The notes under the pieces are model-generated. The model was given only the letters and a program-made list of their open reading frames with translations. It made no database searches and was not told the origin of the DNA. Positions 29,356 to 36,303 of a stretch of DNA of 42,053 bases are shown in pieces. The stretch lies in NCBI GenBank assembly GCA_023247915.1, contig JAHFFN010000010.1, forward strand, positions 1 through 42,053, in the 5' to 3' direction. Position numbers and translations under genes: made by a program. This DNA comes from Candidatus Omnitrophota bacterium. GTDB taxonomy: Bacteria > Omnitrophota > Gorgyraeia > 2-02-FULL-51-18. Within the stretch, counting starts at the first letter, position 1, and each line of letters starts with the position of its first letter.

Positions 29356-31014
29356 ATGAATTCTCCCATGGGATGCGGCGTCGGACTACGGGCGCCGCAT
29401 TATTCTTATATTCTCTCTCACCGACCGCCGATGGATTTTTTTGAGGCGATTTCCGAAAATTACATGGATACGGGCGGCCGCCCGATCCAAATTTTGGAAA
29501 AAGTCCGGCAACAGTATCCGATCGCTTTGCACGGAGTTGCGCTTTCCATTGGCTCCGCGGATTTTTTGGACAAAAATTATCTTAAAAAATTAAAAACGCT
29601 TATCGGCCGCATTGATCCTTTTATTGTCTCGGATCATTTATGCTGGAGCGGCGTCGCCGGGCAAAGTTTGCATGATCTATTGCCTTTGCCTTTTACCGAA
29701 GAGGCGGTGGATTATATCGCGAGTCGGGTGTCCCAGGTGCAAGAACTGCTAGGGACGACGATTCTCCTAGAAAACACTTCGACTTATGTGACCTGCAAAC
29801 ACTCCGCGATGCCGGAATGGGAATTTGTCACCGCCGTCGCGCGTCGTTCGGGATCGGGCATTCTTTTGGATTTGAATAATATTTTTGTCAACGCCGCCAA
29901 TCATAAATTTAATCCTTATGATTATTTAAAAAATATTCCTAGCGAACTCGTCAAACAATTTCATCTGGCGGGGCACACCAACAAGGGAAAGTTTCTTTTC
30001 GATACGCATAGTTCACCGGTGATTGACGCCGTCTGGAAATTGTACGAAAAAGCGCTGGAACTTTACGGGCCGGTTTCAACGCTTGTGGAATGGGATGAGG
30101 CGATTCCGGAGTATCCGGTGTTGGCCGCGGAGGCTGAGAAGGCTAGAGCGATTTATAGCCGCCATTCTGAGTCTCGAGAAGATAAAGAATCCAAAGTTAA
30201 AATTTTTAATCGTCCCGCTCCTCAGCAGGACGCGTTTATTTTGCGCGAATTTCAAACCAAAATGAAATCCTGGATTTCGCCATGCTCCGAAGGCGCGGAT
30301 CCCAATCTTGGAGAACTTTTAAATCCTCAAGGAGGAGAGCCGGGCTTGGCGCGAATGACGGTTTACGCGGAGGGGTATCTGGCGCGCATCCACGAATCTC
30401 TTTCGGAAGTCTATGAAGCGGTGAAGCATTTCTTGGGGGATGACGCGTTTATTGAACTTTCGGAAAGATACGCGGCGGCGCACCCTTCCGAGGATTATAA
30501 TTTAAATCATGTGGGGCGGCGCTTGCCGGAATTCATTCGCGGGACTTCTTGGACGGAACAACTGGGGTTTTTACCGGACTTGGCGATGCTGGAATGGAAT
30601 ATCGCCCGGGCTTTTCATGCATTTGAGGAGCCTGCGCTTCAACCATCGGCGTTGGCGGGCTTGTCTGGGGATCAGGCGGAGGGACTCAAAATACGTTTTC
30701 AACCTTCCGTAAGCGTGGTGTCTTCGGAGTGGCCACTCTTGGATATTTGGAAAGCGCGAAAAACAGCGCTTCAGGAAATCAACATCGATTTAAAAAATCA
30801 CCCTCAATCCGTCCTTGTTTTCCGTCAGGATCTGGAGGTACGCTGTGAATCCCTCGAAAAAACACAGAGTGATTTTATTCAAACCCTTTTAAGGGGAATG
30901 ACGCTGGGCGAGGCCTGCGAGAGGCTGGTCAATGCCGGCCATGATTCGGAACCCTTAGGGGAGTGGTTTGCGGCTTGGTCGACCCGCGGAATGCTCGCCA
31001 AAATCTCTTCATAG
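29356..31014 (+). CDS. DUF692-DUF2063 fusion: bufferin maturation enzyme plus partner
   Basis: 552 residues. The N-terminal DUF692 TIM barrel (~4-275) keeps the iron-ligand motifs known from MbnB/BufB: HGVALSIGS, SDHLCWSG, ENTSTYV, LLDLNNIFVNAANH, FHLAGH, DTHSSPV and VEWDEAIPEY. The C-terminal DUF2063 (BufC-like, ~295-550) has QDAFILREFQTKMKSWI, MTVYAEGYLARIHESLSEVYEAVKHFLG, YAAAHPSEDYNLNHVGRRLPEFI and LAMLEWNIARAFHAFE. These two proteins are usually separate; here they are one chain. It should modify Cys of the bufferin at 29045. ATG 29356 is the likely start, with ATG 29368 (MGCGVGLR) the alternative; neither has a ribosome site, and the palindrome lies just before. Confidence 0.85.
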   Translation: MNSPMGCGVGLRAPHYSYILSHRPPMDFFEAISENYMDTGGRPIQILEKVRQQYPIALHGVALSIGSADFLDKNYLKKLKTLIGRIDPFIVSDHLCWSGVAGQSLHDLLPLPFTEEAVDYIASRVSQVQELLGTTILLENTSTYVTCKHSAMPEWEFVTAVARRSGSGILLDLNNIFVNAANHKFNPYDYLKNIPSELVKQFHLAGHTNKGKFLFDTHSSPVIDAVWKLYEKALELYGPVSTLVEWDEAIPEYPVLAAEAEKARAIYSRHSESREDKESKVKIFNRPAPQQDAFILREFQTKMKSWISPCSEGADPNLGELLNPQGGEPGLARMTVYAEGYLARIHESLSEVYEAVKHFLGDDAFIELSERYAAAHPSEDYNLNHVGRRLPEFIRGTSWTEQLGFLPDLAMLEWNIARAFHAFEEPALQPSALAGLSGDQAEGLKIRFQPSVSVVSSEWPLLDIWKARKTALQEINIDLKNHPQSVLVFRQDLEVRCESLEKTQSDFIQTLLRGMTLGEACERLVNAGHDSEPLGEWFAAWSTRGMLAKISS

Positions 31015-31061
31015 AATCTTCACAATTGCTTTATCATCTCTTCATAATCCCTCGGTAAGAT
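31007..31061 (+). promoter_or_regulatory. Pho-box-like promoter of the pst operon
   Basis: Four direct repeats of CTTCATA type start at 31007, 31018, 31029 and 31040, exactly 11 bp apart (CTTCATA, CTTCACA, CTTTATC, CTTCATA) with 4-bp spacers. This is the layout of PhoB boxes (7-bp repeat plus 4 bp). TAAGAT at 31056-31061 is the probable -10, and there is no -35 hexamer. The first repeat overlaps the stop codon of the preceding gene. Phosphate-starvation control of the operon from 31104 is inferred. Confidence 0.7.
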
Positions 31062-31103
31062 AGTCCTGTCTTAGGGCAATCCCTCATCAAAGGAGCAATC
31101 AAC

Positions 31104-31970
31104 ATGCGAAACAAATTTTTGGTTTTTGGAGTGACAATTTTCATGGCCGGTATGGTTTTCTGCGGCACAACCCAAGCGAAATCGGCCGGATCCATTCAAA
31201 TCAAAGGCTCAGATACGATGGTCAATCTGACCCAGGCCTGGTCGGAAGAATTTATGAAAAAGCATCCCGAATCCTTTGTGGCCGTCACCGGCGGCGGTTC
31301 CGGGACCGGTTTTTCCGCTCTGATCGGCGGTACCTGCGACATCGCCGCCAGCTCTCGCAGCATCACGGAAAAAGAAATGGAGTTGGCCGCCAAGAAAGGG
31401 ATCGCTCCGAAAGAATTTAAAGTGGCATTGGACGGTTTGGCGGTGGTGGTCAATCCTAAAAATCCCGTCTCTCAACTCACCTTGGATCAACTGGCGGGTA
31501 TTTTTTCCGGAAAAATCACCAATTGGAAAGAAGTAGACGGCCAGGACGTTAAAATCGTCGTTCTCTCGCGGGAAGTCAATTCAGGCACGCATGTGTACTT
31601 CAAAGAGCATGTGTTGCGCAAAGGGGACTCCAAGTCCAAAGAAGAATTTTCTCCCGAAGCGCTCATGCTGTCCTCAAGCCAAGCCATCGCTGATGAAGTG
31701 AAACAAAATATCGCCACGATCGGTTATTACGGCATGGGTTATATCGGTAAAGATCATAAGGCGATCTCTGTGGCCAAAGACGGATCCACCGATTTTGTTT
31801 ATCCGAAATTGGAAGACGTTGTTTCGGAACATTATCCTATTTCCAGGCCGCTCTTTTTGTATACGCCTGGAGAGCCTGCCGGCGAAGTGAAGGATTTTAT
31901 TGATTTTGCTTTGTCCACTGAAGGTCAATCCGTTGTTTCTCAAGTGGATTTTGTTCCGATCAAAAAATAG
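31104..31970 (+). CDS. pstS: Phosphate ABC transporter substrate-binding protein
   Basis: 288 residues: a signal peptide at ~1-26 (VFGVTIFMAGMVFCGTTQAKS), then a periplasmic phosphate-binding domain with IKGSDTMVNLTQAW, TGGGSGTGFSALIGGTCDIAASSRS and the phosphate-contacting SREVNSGTHVYFKEHVL (usual R-x-x-S-G-T). It delivers phosphate to PstCA. It is the first gene after the Pho-box-like promoter, with ribosome site AAAGGAGC. It is of the short PstS type (~290 residues) common outside enterics. pstC follows after 4 nt. Confidence 0.93.
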   Translation: MRNKFLVFGVTIFMAGMVFCGTTQAKSAGSIQIKGSDTMVNLTQAWSEEFMKKHPESFVAVTGGGSGTGFSALIGGTCDIAASSRSITEKEMELAAKKGIAPKEFKVALDGLAVVVNPKNPVSQLTLDQLAGIFSGKITNWKEVDGQDVKIVVLSREVNSGTHVYFKEHVLRKGDSKSKEEFSPEALMLSSSQAIADEVKQNIATIGYYGMGYIGKDHKAISVAKDGSTDFVYPKLEDVVSEHYPISRPLFLYTPGEPAGEVKDFIDFALSTEGQSVVSQVDFVPIKK

Positions 31971-31974
31971 TTTT

Positions 31975-32847
31975 ATGAATTTTAGAAGAATAAAAGAATT
32001 CTTTGTCGAGAGCGCGATAAAAATAAGCGGCATTGCGTCTATTTTTATCGTCGCTCTTATTTTTTTCTTTCTTTTAAAAGAAGGTGTTCTTTTATTTAAG
32101 ACCGAAAAAATAACTCATTTTATTTTTGGGAAAAACTGGTACCCGATTTCCGATCCGCCGGATTTCGGGATTTTGCCATTGATTTTAGGGACTCTGTTGG
32201 TCACTTTGGGAGCGGCACTCATCGCCGTGCCTTTTGGAGTGGCGGCCGCGATTTACATCTCCGAAGTCGCCCCCGGAAAACTCAAAGAAGTTTTAAAATC
32301 CGGCATTGAGCTTTTAGCCGCGATTCCGAGCGTGGTGCTTGGTTTTATCGGTATGATCACGATTGTGCCGTGGATGAAAATTATTTTTAAAATTCCTACC
32401 GGCTTGACCGCGTTTTCGGGTTCTATTGTTTTGGCTTTTATGGCGATGCCGACCATTGTGTCGATCGCCGAAGACGCGCTGCATTCGGTTCCGAAAGCTT
32501 ATAAAGAAGGCGCTTATGCGCTGGGCGCCACCAAGTGGCAAACGATTTATCGCGTGGTATTGCCGGCGGCTTCGTCGGGTGTCGTGGCTGCGGTGATGCT
32601 CGGGATCGGCCGCGTGGTTGGAGAAACCATGGCGGTGATGATGCTTACCGGCAACTCTCCTTCAATGCCGCGGGGAATGTTGTATCCGGTGCGCACCTTG
32701 ACCGCGACCATCGCCGCGGAAATGGGGGAGGCGGTGCAAGGTGGCGATCATTATTACGCGCTATTTGCGATTGGTATTATTTTATTTTTAATCACGTTCG
32801 CCATCAACATCACCGCCGATCTTGTGATTCACAGAAAGCGCCAGTAA
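31975..32847 (+). CDS. pstC: Phosphate ABC transporter permease PstC
   Basis: 290 residues with six membrane helices. The family features are FGILPLILGTLLVTLGAALIAVPFGVAAAIYISEVAP, the EAA-like coupling loop VPKAYKEGAYALGATKWQTIYRVVLPAASSGVVAAVMLGIGRVVGETMAV, and MGEAVQGGDHYYALFAIGIILFLITFAIN at the end. It forms the channel with PstA. ATG 31975 is the likely start, 4 nt after the pstS stop; upstream codons in the same frame fall inside pstS. pstA begins at the next base after its stop. Confidence 0.93.
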   Translation: MNFRRIKEFFVESAIKISGIASIFIVALIFFFLLKEGVLLFKTEKITHFIFGKNWYPISDPPDFGILPLILGTLLVTLGAALIAVPFGVAAAIYISEVAPGKLKEVLKSGIELLAAIPSVVLGFIGMITIVPWMKIIFKIPTGLTAFSGSIVLAFMAMPTIVSIAEDALHSVPKAYKEGAYALGATKWQTIYRVVLPAASSGVVAAVMLGIGRVVGETMAVMMLTGNSPSMPRGMLYPVRTLTATIAAEMGEAVQGGDHYYALFAIGIILFLITFAINITADLVIHRKRQ

Positions 32848-33696
32848 ATGATTTCTCCCAGGCTCACTCAGAAAATCGCGTTTAGCTTGCTTCTTCTGGC
32901 GACGCTCATGGTTATTTTGCCGGTTGCCGTCGTTCTTTTTATTATTGTGAAAAACGGCCTGCCGGGAATCTCCTGGGAATTTTTGACGCAGATGCCCAAG
33001 TCAGGAATGCGTGCCGGAGGAATTTTGCCGGCGATTATCGGAACTTTTTATTTGGTATTGGGAGCCGTTGTTTTCGCGTTGCCTTTGGGAGTGTTGGCCG
33101 CTATTTATTTGAGTGAATATTCCAAAGATAGTTGGATGAGTCGCTTGGTGCGTTTGGCGATTATTAATTTGGCGGGGGTGCCTTCGGTTGTTTTCGGTCT
33201 CTTTGGCCTGGCGCTTTTTGTCGGATTTTTTAAATTCGGCGCATCCATTTTGGCGGGTTCTCTGACGCTGGGCATCATGATTTTGCCGGTCATCATCACG
33301 TCTTCGCGTGAGGCGCTGGATTCGGTTCCCAAATCATTCCGCGAGGTGAGCCTGTCACTTGGCTCCACCAAACTCCAAACCATCAAATACGCGGTGCTCC
33401 CACACGCGCTGCCGGGTATTTTGACCGGAACAATTCTAGGAATTGGCCGCGCAGCCGGTGAAACCGCGCCGATTCTTTTTACCGTCGCCGCGTTTTACCT
33501 TCCGCGGCTTCCGCATAGCGCGTTTGATCAGGTGATGGCCTTACCTTATCACCTGTATGTTCTTTCGACACAGGTTCCGAATGTGGATCAAAAGATTCGT
33601 TATGGCACGGCGCTGGTGTTGTTGACGATTGTGTTGCTTATGAATCTGATCGCGATCATGATCCGTTCTTATTTTCGGGGAAAGAAAAAATGGTAA
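32848..33696 (+). CDS. pstA: Phosphate ABC transporter permease PstA
   Basis: 282 residues with six membrane helices. Landmarks: GMRAGGILPAIIGTFYLVLGAVVFALPLGVLAAIYLSEYS, NLAGVPSVVFGLFGLALFV, the coupling loop SVPKSFREVSLSLGSTKLQTIKYAVLPHALPGILTGTILGIGRAAGETAPILFT, and a C-terminal helix. It pairs with PstC as the transmembrane pore for phosphate. It starts directly after the pstC stop and overlaps the first pstB by 7 nt. Confidence 0.93.
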   Translation: MISPRLTQKIAFSLLLLATLMVILPVAVVLFIIVKNGLPGISWEFLTQMPKSGMRAGGILPAIIGTFYLVLGAVVFALPLGVLAAIYLSEYSKDSWMSRLVRLAIINLAGVPSVVFGLFGLALFVGFFKFGASILAGSLTLGIMILPVIITSSREALDSVPKSFREVSLSLGSTKLQTIKYAVLPHALPGILTGTILGIGRAAGETAPILFTVAAFYLPRLPHSAFDQVMALPYHLYVLSTQVPNVDQKIRYGTALVLLTIVLLMNLIAIMIRSYFRGKKKW

Positions 33697-34451
33697 CCCC
33701 ACCGATAAAAATCAGCGTTCAAAATCTAAATGCTTTTTTTAGCACAGCTCCTTCTTTGATGAATGTGGATATCGACATCGAGGCCAATCAAATTCTAAGC
33801 GTGATTGGCCCCGCTAATTCCGGAAAGACCACTTTTTTACGTTGCTTGAACCGCCTCAATGATTTCACGCCCACTTTTAAAATGACCGGCCGCATCGCGT
33901 TGGACAACAAAGACATTTACAAAGAATATGACCCGGTGCTTTTGAGGCGGAAAGTCGGGATTATTTTCGCGCTGCCCATGCCGCTGCCGTTGACGGTTTT
34001 TGAAAATGTGGTCTATGGACTGCGCCGGCAATACATCAAAGATAAAAAAATTTTATCCGAAGCCGCCGAAAAAGCTTTGAAAGACGCCTATCTCTGGGAA
34101 GAAGTGAAGGATCGCTTGGATGAGCAGGCGATGAAACTCTCCGGCGGACAACAACAGCGTTTGTGTATCGCCCGGACGCTGGCGGTCAATCCGGATGTGG
34201 TTCTTTTTGACGAGCCCTGTTCGGCGCTGGATCCGATTTCAACGGCCAAAATTGAAGAAGCGATGTTGAAATTAAAAAACCACTACACGATTGTGCTGGT
34301 GACCAATAACACCAAGCAAGCCGCGCGCGTCGGGGACAAAACCGCTTTCTTTTTGATGGGCAGGCTCGTGGAGATGGCCGAGACAGGGAGACTTTTTACC
34401 GCGCCCCAAGACAAACGCACGGATGATTATATTTCAGGAAGATTCGGTTAA
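33690..34451 (+). CDS. pstB: PstB-like ATPase 1 with degenerate Q- and H-loops
   Basis: 253 residues, a PstB-family ABC ATPase. Walker A GPANSGKTT, canonical signature LSGGQ at 150-154, Walker B VVLFDEP and D-loop SALD are intact. However, the Q-loop glutamine is replaced by Ala94 (IIFALPMPLP where PstB normally has VFQRPNPFP), and the H-switch histidine is replaced by Asn206 (VTNNTKQAARV where VTHNMQQAARV is usual). Its own catalytic site should therefore hydrolyse ATP poorly, while its signature motif can still serve a partner. It overlaps pstA by 7 nt and is followed by a second, complementary PstB gene 4 nt downstream. Confidence 0.9.
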   Translation: MVTPPIKISVQNLNAFFSTAPSLMNVDIDIEANQILSVIGPANSGKTTFLRCLNRLNDFTPTFKMTGRIALDNKDIYKEYDPVLLRRKVGIIFALPMPLPLTVFENVVYGLRRQYIKDKKILSEAAEKALKDAYLWEEVKDRLDEQAMKLSGGQQQRLCIARTLAVNPDVVLFDEPCSALDPISTAKIEEAMLKLKNHYTIVLVTNNTKQAARVGDKTAFFLMGRLVEMAETGRLFTAPQDKRTDDYISGRFG

Positions 34452-34455
34452 AGCC

Positions 34456-35220
34456 ATGGACAACAAAATCATTCATACCGAGAACGTGGATCTTTACTAT
34501 GGAAATTTCCACGCGCTTAAAAATATCAATTTTTCCATCGCGGAGAAAAAAATCACGGCCATGATTGGCCCTTCCGGTTGTGGCAAGTCGACCTTGCTTC
34601 GGGTGTTCAACCGGATGAATGATTTGGTTGAGGGCGCGCGCGTGACGGGGGAAGTGAAGATTGCCGGGCAAAATATTTTGGCCGGAAATACGGATCTTTT
34701 GAATCTCCGGAAAAAGGTCGGGATGGTTTTTCAGCGGCCTAATCCATTTCCTTTGTCTATTTTTGAAAATATTGTTTTTGGCCTCAAAATCCATCAAATG
34801 TACCAAAAAAACAAAAACAAGCTCATGGAAATCGCGGAGCAGAGTCTCAAAGCGGTGCTTTTATGGGATGAGCTGAAGAATAAATTAAATCATCTGGCGA
34901 CTAATTTGTCGCTTGAGCAGCAGCAAAAGATCTGCATCGCGAGACTTTTGGTGGTGAAGCCCGAAATCCTTTTAATGGACGAACCATGCTCGGCGCTGGA
35001 TCCGATTTCGACCGCGCGCATCGAAGAGTTGATGCAGGAACTCAAAAAAGATTACACAATCGTCATTGTGACACACAACATGCAGCAAGCCGCGCGTGTT
35101 TCCGACGAAACCGGCTACATGCTCCTGGGTGAGCTTGTGGAATTTGGGGACACACAGCGCATTTTTACGGCTCCCACGGATCGACGCACGGAAGATTACA
35201 TTACGGGCCGATTAGGGTAA
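34456..35220 (+). CDS. pstB: PstB-like ATPase 2 with degenerate signature motif
   Basis: 254 residues, PstB family. Walker A GPSGCGKST, Q-loop Gln93 (MVFQRPNPFPLSIFENI), Walker B ILLMDEP, D-loop SALDP and switch His207 (VTHNMQQAARVSD) are all canonical. The ABC signature is not: residues 151-155 read LSLEQ instead of LSGGQ. This is the mirror image of the defects in the preceding PstB. Together they would form a heterodimer with one canonical and one degenerate ATP site. ATG 34456 is chosen because it lies 4 nt after the previous stop; in-frame codons farther up are inside the first pstB. Confidence 0.9.
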   Translation: MDNKIIHTENVDLYYGNFHALKNINFSIAEKKITAMIGPSGCGKSTLLRVFNRMNDLVEGARVTGEVKIAGQNILAGNTDLLNLRKKVGMVFQRPNPFPLSIFENIVFGLKIHQMYQKNKNKLMEIAEQSLKAVLLWDELKNKLNHLATNLSLEQQQKICIARLLVVKPEILLMDEPCSALDPISTARIEELMQELKKDYTIVIVTHNMQQAARVSDETGYMLLGELVEFGDTQRIFTAPTDRRTEDYITGRLG

Positions 35221-35246
35221 ACTAAGGGTTTAGGGGGAGGTATCGG

Positions 35247-35906
35247 ATGGAAAGACATTTTGACGAAGAATTGAAATCGCTCAAACAAAAACTTTTGCAG
35301 ATGGCGGACTTGACTCAAGAGATGATCGGGTTTTCAGTCCAGTCGTTGGTTAAGCGTGATGAGACGCTTGCCCACAAAACCCTTGAGATTGAGAAAAAGG
35401 TCAATCACATGGAAATCGAGATCGAGGAAGAGGTCTTGAGGCTTTTGGCGCTTCGTCAACCGGCTGCCAAAGATTTGCGTCTTCTCACCGCGATATTAAA
35501 AATTAACAGCGACTTGGAGCGCGTCGCCGATCAAGCCTGCAATATTTCCGAGACCGCCGTGTATCTTTTAAAAGAACCGCCGCTCAAACCTCTCATTGAT
35601 ATCCCAAACATGGCCAATCTCGCCCAGCGCATGATCAAAAACAGTCTCGACGCATTTGTGAATCACGACCCGGCGCTGGCCAAACAAGTTTGCGAAGATG
35701 ATGATGAAGTGGATCGCATCAACGAACAAATTTTCAGGGAACTTTTGACATTTATGATGGAAAACCCCAAAAACATCACGCGTGCGGTCGATTTGATCCT
35801 GATCAGCCGCAATTTGGAACGGGTCGCGGATCACGCCACCAATATCGGCGAAGAAGTTATTTTTATCGAAGAAGGTAAGAACATCAAGCATCATTTCAAC
35901 GATTGA
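35247..35906 (+). CDS. phoU: Phosphate signalling/transport regulator PhoU
   Basis: 219 residues of two three-helix repeats. The metal-binding E-x3-D motifs occur twice: LERVADQACNISE (~92-104) and LERVADHATNIGEEVIFI (~190-207). The end EGKNIKHH is family-typical. PhoU links the Pst transporter to its sensor kinase and restrains phosphate signalling. A strong ribosome site (GGGGGAGG) precedes ATG 35247, 26 nt after the second pstB. No membrane PhoR-type kinase is present nearby; the REC and kinase genes after it are soluble types. Confidence 0.95.
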   Translation: MERHFDEELKSLKQKLLQMADLTQEMIGFSVQSLVKRDETLAHKTLEIEKKVNHMEIEIEEEVLRLLALRQPAAKDLRLLTAILKINSDLERVADQACNISETAVYLLKEPPLKPLIDIPNMANLAQRMIKNSLDAFVNHDPALAKQVCEDDDEVDRINEQIFRELLTFMMENPKNITRAVDLILISRNLERVADHATNIGEEVIFIEEGKNIKHHFND

Positions 35907-35934
35907 TTTTGAAACCAAAGGCACTCTATCAGCC

Positions 35935-36303
35935 ATGAAGGTTTTAATTGTCGATGATGAGCCGGAGCATTTAAGCACGGTCGAGGCGCTTCTCAAACAG
36001 CGCGGGTACATCGTGGTGTTGGCCGCCGACGGACGCGAAGGATTTGAAAAAGCGGTCGAGACGCGTCCCGACCTGATCATCATGGATATCATGATGCCCG
36101 TCATGGACGGTACCGAAGCGGCCGCGCATATCCGCAGTCACCCCGTTATCAAAAACACGCCGATTATTTTTGTCACCGCCGCAATTTCCGCCGAAGAAAA
36201 AACCAGTTTAGGCGAGAGCCAAAATCTTATTTTCCCCAAACCCGTCAAATTTTCCGAATTGTTGGACGCGATTCGACGATTTGAAAATGGGAAAAAATTT
36301 TAA
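35935..36303 (+). CDS. Single-domain response regulator (REC only)
   Basis: 122 residues: IVDDEPEHL acidic pocket, acceptor Asp in IMDIMMPVMDG (~54), Thr in FVTAAISAEEK, and Lys in IFPKPVKFSEL. No output domain. It lies 28 nt after phoU and its stop overlaps the kinase ATG (TAATG at 36301-36305), so it is probably the cognate receiver of the next protein. A link with phosphate status is inferred only from gene order. Confidence 0.88.
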   Translation: MKVLIVDDEPEHLSTVEALLKQRGYIVVLAADGREGFEKAVETRPDLIIMDIMMPVMDGTEAAAHIRSHPVIKNTPIIFVTAAISAEEKTSLGESQNLIFPKPVKFSELLDAIRRFENGKKF

